Source: Amycolatopsis solani (GTDB taxonomy: Bacteria > Actinomycetota > Actinomycetes > Mycobacteriales > Pseudonocardiaceae). Taken from it: 64,000 nt of DNA. The stretch spans positions 4,401,823-4,465,822 of the forward strand of contig NZ_JAWQJT010000001.1 of the NCBI RefSeq assembly GCF_033441515.1, given 5' to 3'. Shown here piece after piece: positions 11,692 through 19,543 of the stretch. Made by a program: the position numbers and the translations under genes. The notes below the pieces were generated by a model. The model was not told where the DNA came from, did not search any database, and worked only from the letters and a program-made list of their open reading frames with translations. Numbering within the stretch: position 1 is the stretch's first letter; the number at the start of each line of letters is the position of its first letter.

Positions 11692-12584
11692 TGCTGGTCT
11701 TGAAACTCGTCCTGGCCCCGCTGCTGGTAGCCGGCTCTTCACTGGCCGGTCGCCGGTGGGGCCCGGGAGTGGCCGGCCTCCTGGTGGCGATGCCGGTGGT
11801 GGCGGGGCCGATCCTGCTGATCACGTACCTGGACCACGGCGCGGCCTTCGCGTCCCGGGCGGCTTCGGCATCGCTGTCGGGGTTGGTGTCGCTGGCGGTG
11901 TTCGCGGTGGTGTTCGCCCGGGTCGGGCTTGCTCGCGGGTGGCCGGTCACCGTGCTGGTGGGATGGCTCGGGTGCCTCGCCTCGGACCTGGCGCTGTCGT
12001 TCGCCCCGGTCCCGGCGTGGATCGCACTGGGCTCGGCCCTGGCGGCGGCCTGGGCAGGCACACGGCTTCTGCCGGCCCGCTCGCCGGTGTTCGGGGAGCT
12101 GGGCTCACCTGTGTCGGACGAGCCAAGACGAGCGGGCTCGCGCGGGGCGGGCGAGCCGAGACGAGCGGGCTCACTGTGTCGGACGAGCCAAGCGGGCTTG
12201 CGTGGGGCGGGCGAGCCAAGACAAGCGGGCTCGCACAGGTCGGACGAAACCGGCCCGCCGAGCCTGCCGTGGTGGGACCTCCCCGCCCGGGCGCTGGCGA
12301 CCGCCGGACTCGTCCTCGTCCTGACCGCCGCCGCCGGGCGCCTTGGTCCGGACCGCACCGGCGTCCTGGCTCCGTTCCCCACCGGCACGACCGTCGTCGC
12401 GGCCTTCGCCCTGGCGCAAGGGGGCCCGGCAGCGGCCGTCGCGACCATGCGAGGCGTGCTGAGCGGCCTCCGCGGCTTCGCGGCGTTCTGCTTCCTGGTG
12501 GCGGTCCTGACCCAGCCGATCGGCGGCTGGGCGTTCGCCGTGGCCGTCGCCGTCGCGGCCGCCGTCCAATGGTTGACTCGCTAA
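11691..12584 (+). CDS. Membrane protein with repetitive in-frame insert
   Basis: 297 aa. Hydrophobic helices occupy residues 1-135 and again about 200-297. Between them lies a hydrophilic Gly/Arg/Ser-rich stretch encoded by imperfect 60-66-nt DNA repeats (see the repeat at 12101). Without the insert it reads as a compact multi-helix membrane protein; I do not recognise the family. ATG 11691 overlaps the LysR stop by one base, so it is co-translated with the regulator and may transport or protect against the same compound (inference). Confidence 0.7.
   Translation: MLVLKLVLAPLLVAGSSLAGRRWGPGVAGLLVAMPVVAGPILLITYLDHGAAFASRAASASLSGLVSLAVFAVVFARVGLARGWPVTVLVGWLGCLASDLALSFAPVPAWIALGSALAAAWAGTRLLPARSPVFGELGSPVSDEPRRAGSRGAGEPRRAGSLCRTSQAGLRGAGEPRQAGSHRSDETGPPSLPWWDLPARALATAGLVLVLTAAAGRLGPDRTGVLAPFPTGTTVVAAFALAQGGPAAAVATMRGVLSGLRGFAAFCFLVAVLTQPIGGWAFAVAVAVAAAVQWLTR
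12101..12250. repeat. Imperfect direct repeats inside the coding sequence
   Basis: Copy A is 12101-12166 (66 nt), copy B 12167-12226 (60 nt), and a partial copy C starts at 12227. Each contains a small palindrome, GCGAGCC ... GGGCTCGC. Copies differ by a 1-nt and a 5-nt deletion that together keep the frame, so part of copy B is read in another frame than copy A. This looks like insertion and duplication of a palindromic element in a loop of the membrane protein. Confidence 0.75.
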
Positions 12585-12624
12585 AAAGCTGAAGCCAGTC
12601 AACCTTCGGACCGACTCAACTTCC

Positions 12625-13143
12625 TCAGTGGTGCAACCATCCCGCAAACACCGCAGGTGAAGCCGCTATCAAACTGAACCGGATCCACCTTCCGGCGAGC
12701 CCGGTGGTCAGGAACGTCGCCAGCCGCATCCGCACCAGCCCCGCCAGCACGCTGGTCGCCATGAACGGCGGCAACCCCACGAGCGAACTGACCCCGTACG
12801 TCCCGGCCATCCAGTGCGGGTGCCGGTGACACCGCTCCCGCAGCCGCTCGACCCACCCCCGCAACCGCTTGGTCCGCAACTGCCAGCGCACCCGCCGCGG
12901 GGTCATCGGCCGCTCGCGGTGCAGCCGGTCGTGCAACGGCTTCGGCAGCTTGATCGTCCCCCGCGCGGCGAGGTAGTAGAGCGTCTTCCCGGCGATCTGC
13001 CCGACGGCCACGGCCGCCCCGAGCCACAGCCAGTGCAGGCCGGGCTGGCTCGCGCACAGCCCGATCAGGAACACTTCGGCGTTGATCAGCGGCACGATGG
13101 CCGAACCGAACGCGACGCCCAGCGTCAGCAGGATCCAGCTCAT
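12625..13143 (-). CDS. VTT/SNARE-associated (DedA-like) membrane protein
   Basis: 172 aa with hydrophobic helices at about 3-25, 35-60, 113-130 and 145-168 and a basic middle segment rich in Arg. The arrangement with a re-entrant, Gly-rich helix (VSSLVGLPPFMATSVLAGL) resembles the VTT domain of small DedA/YqaA-like proteins, thought to move or scramble lipids or ions. The family assignment is by pattern only. It ends 40 nt from the convergent membrane gene and is divergent from the GtrA gene. Confidence 0.6.
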   Translation of the reverse strand: MSWILLTLGVAFGSAIVPLINAEVFLIGLCASQPGLHWLWLGAAVAVGQIAGKTLYYLAARGTIKLPKPLHDRLHRERPMTPRRVRWQLRTKRLRGWVERLRERCHRHPHWMAGTYGVSSLVGLPPFMATSVLAGLVRMRLATFLTTGLAGRWIRFSLIAASPAVFAGWLHH

Positions 13144-13295
13144 CGTGTCACCTCCCGAAAATCGCTCGCGTTCTCCACGTTATCAGTTCGAAACCTGGAA
13201 ACACGGGGGTTAGCCCCCCACTTCGGCCGGTGGCCCGCACCAGAAGATCACCTGCCGGACGGCTCCCGGTCACCTCCCGCTGGAACGCTGACGAG

Positions 13296-13961
13296 GTGGC
13301 CGCCGAGCAATCCCGTACGCCCGCTGACCGCTTCGGCGCCCTGTGCCGGGCCGTCGTCCGGATACTGCCGTTCGGGTTGTCGCGGATCGTGGCCCCGACG
13401 TTTCTCGGCTTCTGCGTCATCAACGGTCTGACGTTCGGCGTCGACCTCGGGTTGCTGACCGTTTTCCACGGTTTTCTCGGCTGGCCGCTCTGGCTGGCGA
13501 TCACGGTCGCCTACGGCTGCGCGTTCGGGCTCAGCTTCGCGCTGAACCGGACGTTCAACTTCCATTCCCACGCCGCCGTCGGAATCCAGCTTGCGCTTTA
13601 CGTCGTGGCGATCGCCGTCAACTACGCCGCGTTTTTGCTGGGTGTGGGCGCGGGCCTGACCGCGCTGGGCGTCGAGTACCACGTCTCGCGGCTGCTCGCG
13701 GGCGCCTGCGAGGGCGTGTTCATGTACGCCGTGATGCGCTGGGTGATCTTCCGCGACTCAGGTGAGCGCCAGGTCGAGGGTGCCGGTGAGCCGGACCTCG
13801 CGGAGCAGGCGCTCGCCGGTGTCGAGGGTGCGGACCGTGCCGTCGGGGTTCCAGCCGGCCCGGCGGTAGAAGGCCAGGGTGGCGTGGTCGCCCTGGGCGA
13901 CCCAGGCGATGCCGCGGCCGGCGCCGTCGGCCCGCAGGCCCGCGGCGGCCGTCGCGAGTAG
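13296..13961 (+). CDS. GtrA-like family membrane protein
   Basis: Four hydrophobic helices in about 120 residues, with the family-typical FALNRTFNFHS between helices 2 and 3 and VMRWVIFRDS at the end of helix 4. GtrA-like proteins flip polyprenyl-linked sugars for cell-wall glycan modification. GTG 13296 is chosen because the longer form from GTG 13230 adds unconserved residues and neither has a good ribosome site. The frame has no stop at the usual end of the family (about 13760). It runs 204 nt across the opposite-strand GNAT gene, adding a non-membrane tail of about 67 residues. Confidence 0.72.
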   Translation: MAAEQSRTPADRFGALCRAVVRILPFGLSRIVAPTFLGFCVINGLTFGVDLGLLTVFHGFLGWPLWLAITVAYGCAFGLSFALNRTFNFHSHAAVGIQLALYVVAIAVNYAAFLLGVGAGLTALGVEYHVSRLLAGACEGVFMYAVMRWVIFRDSGERQVEGAGEPDLAEQALAGVEGADRAVGVPAGPAVEGQGGVVALGDPGDAAAGAVGPQARGGRRE

Positions 13962-14315
13962 CCGTCCGGCGTGCCCGCGCCGTCCCCACCGCGGCTCGAC
14001 GAGCAGGGTGGCGATCAGGCCGGTGCTGCCCGCGTCTTCGGGCAGGCTGCCGTCGGCGGCGGCGATCTCGCCCTCGGGCGCGCGGCCGGCGACGCAGAAC
14101 CCGACGGTGTACTCGCCTTCGGTGGCGACGTAGACGAGGGTGCCGGGGTAGTCGATGGTCTCGGTCCAGGTGCCGGCGAGGTCGGCGGCGTCCAGTTCGG
14201 CGAGCGCCTGCTTGCCCAGCAGGTCTTCGTAGGCGGCGTGCCAGGTTTCGCGCTGGATGCGGGCGATCTCCGCGGCGTCGGACAGGTCGGCGGGGCGGAC
14301 GGCGGCGTCGCTCAT
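13758..14315 (-). CDS. GNAT-family N-acetyltransferase
   Basis: 185 aa. Begins VRPADLSDAAEIARIQRETWHAAY, typical of GNAT domain helix 1, and has the acetyl-CoA loop in VEPRWGRRGHAGRLL followed by ALAFYRRAGW-like sequence (TLAFYRRAGWNPDG). Start at 14315 is supported by a -10 box 8 nt upstream. The substrate is unknown. Its 3' end is antisense to the tail of the GtrA frame. Confidence 0.88.
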   Translation of the reverse strand: MSDAAVRPADLSDAAEIARIQRETWHAAYEDLLGKQALAELDAADLAGTWTETIDYPGTLVYVATEGEYTVGFCVAGRAPEGEIAAADGSLPEDAGSTGLIATLLVEPRWGRRGHAGRLLATAAAGLRADGAGRGIAWVAQGDHATLAFYRRAGWNPDGTVRTLDTGERLLREVRLTGTLDLALT

Positions 14316-14323
14316 AGGACGTG

Positions 14324-14329
14324 AACATA
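14324..14329 (-). promoter_or_regulatory. -10 box for leaderless GNAT gene
   Basis: On the minus strand TATGTT lies 8 nt before the ATG at 14315. Confidence 0.4.
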
Positions 14330-14374
14330 GCGGTGCCCGTTTTTGTCGGTGGTGGGTGGCACCATGACGGCACC

Positions 14375-15589
14375 ATGCAAACGATCAGCGTCTCGACGGC
14401 CCGGAAGACCTTCCTGGCCGCACAGGGCTTCAGCGACCCGCGTCCCTCCGGCGAGCCGTCCCGGCGGCACCTGAAACGCGTGCTTTCGCGCGTCCAGCTG
14501 CTGCAACTCGACTCGGTGAACGTCGCCGTCCGGGCGCACTACATGCCGGTGTTCTCGCGGCTGGGCGCGTACGAGCCCGCGCTGCTGGACGCGGCGGCGT
14601 GGGCGCACTCGGCCCGTCAGCCGCGCATGCTGGTGGAGACGTGGGCGCACGAGGCGAGCCTGCTGCCGGTCGAGGACTGGCCGCTGATCCGCTCGGGCGC
14701 GAAGCGGGACGGCTGGTGGAAGCACTACGGCCCGCTGATCGAGAAGTCGCCGGGGCTGGTCGACGAGATCCTTTCGGTGGTCAAGGAACTCGGCCCGATC
14801 GGCGCGGGCGGCATCGAGCGCGAAGTCGAGGCGGATGCGCAGCGGCGCGGGCCCGGCTCGTGGTGGGAGCGGTCGGAGGTCAAGCGCGTCTGCGAGTACC
14901 TGTTCGGCATCGGCCAGCTGACGACGGGCACGCGCCGGTCGTTCGAGCGGCTCTACGACCTGACCGAGCGGGTGGTCCCGCCGGACGTCCTGGCGCGCAC
15001 GGTCTCGGCGGAGGAGGGCGCGCGCGGCTTGATCGAGCGCTCGGCGCGCGCGTTGGGCGTCGCGACGGAGACGGACCTGCGCGACTACTACCGCCTCGGC
15101 CCGGCCCCGGCGCGCCAGGCGGTGGCGGAGCTGGTCGAATCCGGTGTCCTGGAGCCGGTTTCGGTCCGCGGCTGGAAGGCGGTGGCGTACCGGCACGCCG
15201 AAGCCCGCACGCCGCGTTCGGTGACCGGCCGGGCGCTGCTGTGCCCGTTCGACCCGCTGATCTGGGAACGCGCCCGCACCGAGCGGCTCTTCGGGTTCCA
15301 CTACCGGATCGAGATCTACGTCCCGGAGCCGAAGCGTGTGTACGGCTACTACGTGTTCCCGTTCCTGCTGGACGGCGAACTGGTCGCGCGGGTGGACCTG
15401 AAGTCCGACCGCGCGGCGGGCGTCCTGCGGGTCCAGGGCGCCTTCGCGGAGGAGGGCGCGGACGTGGCGCGCGTGCTCCCGGAACTGGCGGCGGAGCTGC
15501 GGCACATGGCGGAGTGGCTCGGCCTGTCCGGCGTCGCGGTGGGTTCCCGCGGCGACCTGGCCGGTCCGCTGGCGAGGCTGGTGCGCTGA
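14375..15589 (+). CDS. Winged-helix AlkX/YcaQ-like DNA glycosylase
   Basis: 404 aa of the HTH_42 family. The N-terminal region has LLQLDSVNVAVRAHYMPVFS, where Q44-L-D46 corresponds to the catalytic QxD motif of YcaQ (AlkX); AlkZ has QxQ instead. These enzymes unhook DNA interstrand crosslinks or bulky alkylation. ATG 14375 is chosen over ATG 14321 because it starts the conserved MQTISVSTARKTFLAAQ segment. It is divergent from the GNAT gene. In Streptomyces some relatives give self-resistance to genotoxic metabolites, but no biosynthetic cluster is visible here, so a housekeeping repair role is more likely. Confidence 0.82.
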   Translation: MQTISVSTARKTFLAAQGFSDPRPSGEPSRRHLKRVLSRVQLLQLDSVNVAVRAHYMPVFSRLGAYEPALLDAAAWAHSARQPRMLVETWAHEASLLPVEDWPLIRSGAKRDGWWKHYGPLIEKSPGLVDEILSVVKELGPIGAGGIEREVEADAQRRGPGSWWERSEVKRVCEYLFGIGQLTTGTRRSFERLYDLTERVVPPDVLARTVSAEEGARGLIERSARALGVATETDLRDYYRLGPAPARQAVAELVESGVLEPVSVRGWKAVAYRHAEARTPRSVTGRALLCPFDPLIWERARTERLFGFHYRIEIYVPEPKRVYGYYVFPFLLDGELVARVDLKSDRAAGVLRVQGAFAEEGADVARVLPELAAELRHMAEWLGLSGVAVGSRGDLAGPLARLVR

Positions 15590-15592
15590 CGT

Positions 15593-16267
15593 CTAATCCA
15601 GCGCATGGACCGTGCCGATCCCGGTCAGGATGAGGTCGACGCCCGCCAGGAACTGCTCGCGGTCGTCGTGGTCGCGCATCTCCTCGGCGACCGCACGGGC
15701 GAAGGGGTACTCCTCGGCGTCGAGTGCTTCCCACGCCGTCGAAACGGCGTCGAGGAACTCGCTGCGGTCGGTGCCGGCCTTGACGACGCGCGCGTTCGCC
15801 GCGTTCTGGCCGGCGGCGCCGAGGACGTAGTGCACGAGCGCCGAGGTCGCCGTGAACCAGCTGCCCTTCGGCACGCCGAGGTCGCGGACGTGCCGTCCGA
15901 TGCTCTCGAAGATCTTCGGCGCGACCGGGCCCGCCGGGCCGCGTGACAGCTGCGCCGAGAGCTGCGCGGCGAGCCACGGGTGGTCCTCGATCGCGTCGAA
16001 GAGGCCGAGCGCGACGGCGCGGACCTCGTCCTGGGGTGATTCGGCGGCACGCTCGACGGCCAGCGCGGCCGCGACCACCGCGCCGGTCGCGGCGTCGAGC
16101 AGCTCGCCCTTGTTCGCCACGTGCCAGTAGATCGCGCCGGGGCCGGTGGCGAGGCGCTCGGTCAGCGCCCGGAACGTCAACCCGCTCTCGCCGTCGGCGT
16201 CGAGGAGCTCGACCGCCGTCTCGATGATGCGCGCCCGCGAGAGGGCTTCCGCGCGCCGTTGTGCCAT
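15593..16267 (-). CDS. TetR-family repressor
   Basis: 224 aa. Residues about 10-56 form the TetR helix-turn-helix (IIETAVELLDADGESGLTF, then GPGAIYWHVANKGELL); the remainder is the ligand-binding domain of the TetR class. Divergent from a TetX-like monooxygenase. Two inverted repeats lie between the genes, the first 18 nt before its own start, so it most likely represses both promoters and is released by the compound the monooxygenase acts on. Confidence 0.92.
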   Translation of the reverse strand: MAQRRAEALSRARIIETAVELLDADGESGLTFRALTERLATGPGAIYWHVANKGELLDAATGAVVAAALAVERAAESPQDEVRAVALGLFDAIEDHPWLAAQLSAQLSRGPAGPVAPKIFESIGRHVRDLGVPKGSWFTATSALVHYVLGAAGQNAANARVVKAGTDRSEFLDAVSTAWEALDAEEYPFARAVAEEMRDHDDREQFLAGVDLILTGIGTVHALD

Positions 16268-16285
16268 GCCTCATCTTGACATGTC

Positions 16286-16320
16286 TGGAACGCCGTTCCA
16301 AGATTGGAACGACATTCCAA
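16286..16320. promoter_or_regulatory. Two tandem TetR operators
   Basis: TGGAACGCCGTTCCA (16286-16300) and TGGAACGACATTCCA (16305-16319, extended by one T/A pair) share the same half-site, TGGAA ... TTCCA, with centres 19 bp apart. They sit between the divergent tetR and monooxygenase genes, one base before the ribosome site of the latter. Confidence 0.85.
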
Positions 16321-16334
16321 AGAGAGGAGTCGCG

Positions 16335-17453
16335 ATGACTGACCCCGTGGTGGTCGTCGGCGCCGGGCTCGGCGGGCTCACGCTCGCCCGCGTCCTGCAC
16401 GTACACGGAATCCCGGTCACGGTCTACGAAGCGGAGAGCTCGCCGTCGGCGCGGACGCAGGGCGGGATGCTCGACATCCACGAGCGCAACGGCCAGCCGG
16501 CCCTCGAGGCGGCGGGCCTGACCGACGGCTTCCGCGCCTTGATCCTCGAAGGCCGCGAAGCGACGCGGATCCTGGACCGCACCGGCAAGGTCCTGCTCGA
16601 CGAGCCGGACGACGGCACGGGCACCCGCCCCGAGGTCCAGCGCGGCGAGCTGCGCGGGCTCCTGCTGGACTCACTGCCCGCGGACACGGTCCGCTGGGGC
16701 CACAAGGTCACCGGCGCCCGCCCCCTCGGCGACGGCCGCCACGAGCTGACGTTCGCCAACGGCACGACGGCGACCACCGGCCTGCTCGTCGGCGCGGACG
16801 GCGCGTGGTCCCGCATCCGCCCCCTGGTGTCGGCCGCGGTCCCGGAGTACGTCGGCACATCGTTCGTCGAGACGTTCCTGTTCGACGCCGACACCCGCCA
16901 CCCGTCGACCGCGAAGGCGGCCGGGGGAGGGGCGCTGTTCGCGCCGGAGCCGGGCAAGGGCATCCAGGCCCACCGCGAATCGGGCGGCACGCTCCACACG
17001 TACGTGGTGCTGTCCAAGCCACAGGACTGGTTCACGGACTTCGCCGACGGGGCCGCGGCCACGGCCCAGATCGCGGCGGAATTCGAGGGCTGGGCCCCGG
17101 AACTGACGGCCTTAATCACCGACGGCGAGACGCCCCCGGTCCTGCGCCCGATCAACACCCTGCCGCCCGGCCACAGCTGGCCACGCACCCCAGGAGTAAC
17201 CCTACTGGGCGACGCGGCCCACTTGTCGGTCCCGAACGGCGAAGGAGCCAACCTCGCCATGCAGGACGGCGCCGACCTGGGCCGGGCGATCGCCGCCCAC
17301 GCGGACGACGTGGAGGCCGCACTGGCCGAGTACGAGCGGGCGTTGTTCCCCCGCAGCGCAGAGGCCGCGACCGAGGCGGCCCGAGACTTCGACCTGTGCT
17401 TCGGCGAGAGGACCCCGCACAGCCTCATCAACCTGCTGACCGGCCAGGCTTAG
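16335..17453 (+). CDS. TetX-like FAD-dependent monooxygenase
   Basis: 372 aa group A flavin hydroxylase. Rossmann motif VGAGLGGLTLA at the N-terminus, the VGADGAWSRIR motif in the middle, and LLGDAAHLSVPNGEGANLA binding the FAD ribityl chain. ARTQGGMLDIHERNGQ resembles the TetX-type segment. Such enzymes hydroxylate aromatic antibiotics or metabolites. ATG 16335 has GAGAGGAG upstream. The tandem operators and divergent TetR imply induction by a small aromatic molecule. Tetracycline as substrate is possible but not shown. Confidence 0.85.
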   Translation: MTDPVVVVGAGLGGLTLARVLHVHGIPVTVYEAESSPSARTQGGMLDIHERNGQPALEAAGLTDGFRALILEGREATRILDRTGKVLLDEPDDGTGTRPEVQRGELRGLLLDSLPADTVRWGHKVTGARPLGDGRHELTFANGTTATTGLLVGADGAWSRIRPLVSAAVPEYVGTSFVETFLFDADTRHPSTAKAAGGGALFAPEPGKGIQAHRESGGTLHTYVVLSKPQDWFTDFADGAAATAQIAAEFEGWAPELTALITDGETPPVLRPINTLPPGHSWPRTPGVTLLGDAAHLSVPNGEGANLAMQDGADLGRAIAAHADDVEAALAEYERALFPRSAEAATEAARDFDLCFGERTPHSLINLLTGQA

Positions 17454-18033
17454 CCTTCCGCGGATGTCCACAGTGGACGCGGCGAGGTGGTCGCGCCGGA
17501 CCACCGCTGCGGCCACGGCGCCGAACGCAGCTCCCGCACCATCCTCACGCGGCCACCGCTCCCTCCCCGCGCACAAGATGGGCGGTCCTTGGCGCCTCGG
17601 CCGGGTTGCCCCCGGATCGCGCTGGGTCACCGCTACCGCCGAAGCACCGCGCGGCCACCAACCCTCCCCGCGCGCAAGGCAGGGCCGCCTTCGGCGGCCC
17701 CGCCGGGCTGCCCCAGGATCGCGCCGGACCACGGCAGCTGCCGCGGTCCGGCCGATACCGGCCGCCGCGCCATCCCCCGCGTCGCCGCCGCTCCCTCCTT
17801 GCGCAAGCCGGGCGGTCCTTGGCGCCTCGGCCGGGTTGGCCCCGGATCGCGCCAGGCCGCCGCTACCGCCGAAGCACCGCGCGGCCGCCAACCCTCCCCG
17901 AGTGCAAGGCGGGCGTGCCCCCGCCGCGCTGCCACCGGATCGCGCCGGGCCACAGCACCGCGCGGCCGCCACCACGCATAAAAGACGGGTCGCCCCCGGC
18001 ACCCCCGCCGGGAACGGCCCGTCTCCCCCTTAC
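17454..18033. repeat. Non-coding region with a 103-nt direct repeat
   Basis: 580 nt between two convergent genes. Bases 17581-17683 recur at 17811-17913 with 9 mismatches in 103 nt, a 230-nt period. Shorter relatives such as GGATCGCGCC followed by GG and CCAC occur near 17716 and 17937. Open frames here have no start context, are full of Pro/Arg/Ala and match nothing I know, so I treat it as a decayed repeat array rather than a gene. Confidence 0.7.
17983..18024 (-). terminator. Rho-independent terminator of the DUF4097 operon
   Basis: AGACGGG (17983-17989) pairs with CCCGTCT (18018-18024), with an inner CCCGGC/GCCGGG stem. On the minus strand the stem is followed by TTTT, placed 10 nt after the stop of the minus-strand gene. 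It could also stop readthrough from the monooxygenase side. Confidence 0.75.
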
Positions 18034-18945
18034 TCAGCCGGCCGCGCGTGTCACCACGGCGTTGCCGGAGCCCGTCCGGGCCCGCACCCTCAACTTCACG
18101 TCCCCCTCCGGAGCCGCCTCCAGCACGTCCAGCTCGCTGGAAACCCGCCCGCCACTGGAAGTCAGATCGATCTCGGCGGCCGTCCCGCCGCGGATGCCGA
18201 TCCGGACCTCACCTGAACCCGTGATCAAGTCCAACGATCCCGAAGCCGCGTCGGCGACCGACAGGTCGCCGCTGCCCGTGCGGGCCATCACTTCGCCCGA
18301 GACCGCGCCCAGCCAGACGTTGCCCGTTCCGGTCGCCAGCGTGGCCGAGCCCGCCAGTGACGAAGCCTCGACGCTGCCGCTGCCGCTGCGGACCTGGAGG
18401 CCCGCCAGGGTCGGGCCGAGCGTGATGGCGCCGCTGCCGGTGCGGATCGTGGCCGAGCCGTCCGCGCGGTCGAGCTTGATCTCGCCCGAGCCCGTCAGCA
18501 GGTCGACGCGGCCGGCGGAACCGGTCACCGTCACGTCCGCCGCGCCCGCGCGCACCTCCACGTGCGAACCCACCGGGGCGTGCACCTTCACCGCCAGCGC
18601 CACGTTCCGCAGCTGCCACGCCTTGGGCGCCTGCACGACCAGGCGGTTGCCGAGCTTCTCGATCCGGCTCTGGCGCACCGCTTCCGCGGGGGAGGCCGCC
18701 GGGTCGACGCCCAGCTGGTCGCCGAAGCGCTCGCCGACCCACGACAGCAGGTTGTTCACCCCCGCCACCCACGGCTGCTGCTCGCCCTGGTCGTGCCGCA
18801 GCTCCACCCGCGCGCCGGAGGTCCCTTCGAGGACGACCTCGACACGCCCGATCGTCACGCTGACGTCGAGCTCCAGCGGGACCTCGGTCTCGAAGTCGTC
18901 GACCCGCACCAGCTCGTCGGCCGGTGTCGTCTGTTCCTCGCTCAT
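18034..18945 (-). CDS. DUF4097-type beta-helix protein
   Basis: 303 aa. From about residue 130 the sequence repeats a TGSGE/RTGSG-like turn roughly every 17-20 residues (LLTGSGEIKL, IRTGSGAITL, VRSGSGSVEA, ARTGSGDLSV, LITGSGEVRI), the stacked rungs of a right-handed beta-helix as in DUF4097 adhesin-like proteins. No signal peptide is visible. ATG 18945 has GAGGGGAC upstream. It lies 10 nt after the RHH gene and is surely co-transcribed with it; the role is unknown. Confidence 0.85.
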   Translation of the reverse strand: MSEEQTTPADELVRVDDFETEVPLELDVSVTIGRVEVVLEGTSGARVELRHDQGEQQPWVAGVNNLLSWVGERFGDQLGVDPAASPAEAVRQSRIEKLGNRLVVQAPKAWQLRNVALAVKVHAPVGSHVEVRAGAADVTVTGSAGRVDLLTGSGEIKLDRADGSATIRTGSGAITLGPTLAGLQVRSGSGSVEASSLAGSATLATGTGNVWLGAVSGEVMARTGSGDLSVADAASGSLDLITGSGEVRIGIRGGTAAEIDLTSSGGRVSSELDVLEAAPEGDVKLRVRARTGSGNAVVTRAAG

Positions 18946-18955
18946 GTCCGTCCCC

Positions 18956-19462
18956 TCAGCCCTGGACCCAGCCGTGCAGGCGCGACCCGGACCGGTCGTC
19001 CTTGCCGTGGTGCTTCTGGTGGCCACCGCCACCGAGCGCACCCTGCACGGCCTGGGAAACGAATGTGTTCAGCGAGACGCCCTGCGCCGCCGCCGCGCGC
19101 TCGGCCTGGCCCTTGATCTGCTCGACCAGGCGCAGCGTGATGCGGCTGATGTCGCCGCCGTCGAGCGGTGGTGGTGGCGGCGTGGTGTCACGTGGTGTCG
19201 TGCGTGACGCCGGCTCCTCGGCGGCGCCGGTGACGACCACGCGGACGTCGCGCCCGTCGAGCCGCACGTCCACGACCTGACCCGGCAGGGCGGCCGTGAC
19301 CTCGGCGGCGAGGTCGGCGAGAGCGTTCATCAACGTCAAGCGGACGGCTGGTTCGAGCGCGGAGGACAGCAGCGCGGCCGCTCGCCGGGTCTGCTCGTCC
19401 CCGGCGGCAGCCGTGTTCGCGAGGTCCTCGCGAAGGTTGGCGATGTACGGCGTCAAGTCCAT
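18956..19462 (-). CDS. Ribbon-helix-helix (HicB-like) regulator
   Basis: 168 aa. Residues about 104-143 ([20 protein letters not shown], then [16 protein letters not shown]) form an Arc/HicB-type ribbon-helix-helix; before it is a helical domain and a Pro-rich linker. Its start codon lies inside a 31-bp inverted repeat, so it probably represses its own operon with the DUF4097 gene. No toxin partner of HicA type is adjacent, which argues against a classic toxin-antitoxin pair. Confidence 0.82.
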   Translation of the reverse strand: MDLTPYIANLREDLANTAAAGDEQTRRAAALLSSALEPAVRLTLMNALADLAAEVTAALPGQVVDVRLDGRDVRVVVTGAAEEPASRTTPRDTTPPPPPLDGGDISRITLRLVEQIKGQAERAAAAQGVSLNTFVSQAVQGALGGGGHQKHHGKDDRSGSRLHGWVQG

Positions 19463-19492
19463 GACACCACTATGACGTCATCCGTGGTGTCA
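19462..19492. promoter_or_regulatory. Probable operator of the RHH regulator
   Basis: TGACACCAC (19462-19470) and GTGGTGTCA (19484-19492) are perfect 9-nt arms; between them lies the palindrome TGACGTCA (19473-19480). The left arm overlaps the RHH start codon. The site is 50 nt upstream of thyX and might influence that promoter too. Confidence 0.7.
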
Positions 19493-19506
19493 GTCAAGGA
19501 AGCGGC

Positions 19507-19512
19507 TAGGCT
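19507..19512 (+). promoter_or_regulatory. Possible -10 box of thyX
   Basis: TAGGCT with a weak -35-like TGGTGT at 19485-19490 that overlaps the right arm of the RHH operator. The transcript would have a leader of about 25 nt containing AAGGAG (19531-19536). Confidence 0.35.
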
Positions 19513-19543
19513 GCCGGGGGAGTCGTGGACAAGGAGTGCTGAC

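Noticed and set aside
17464..18216. 250-codon frame across the 17.5-18 kb repeats
   Set aside because: Repetitive Pro/Ala/Arg peptide, overlaps a terminator and the DUF4097 gene, no ribosome site.
18956..19462. HicAB toxin-antitoxin module
   Set aside because: The RHH domain is HicB-like, but the neighbour is a DUF4097 protein and no HicA-type toxin frame exists nearby.
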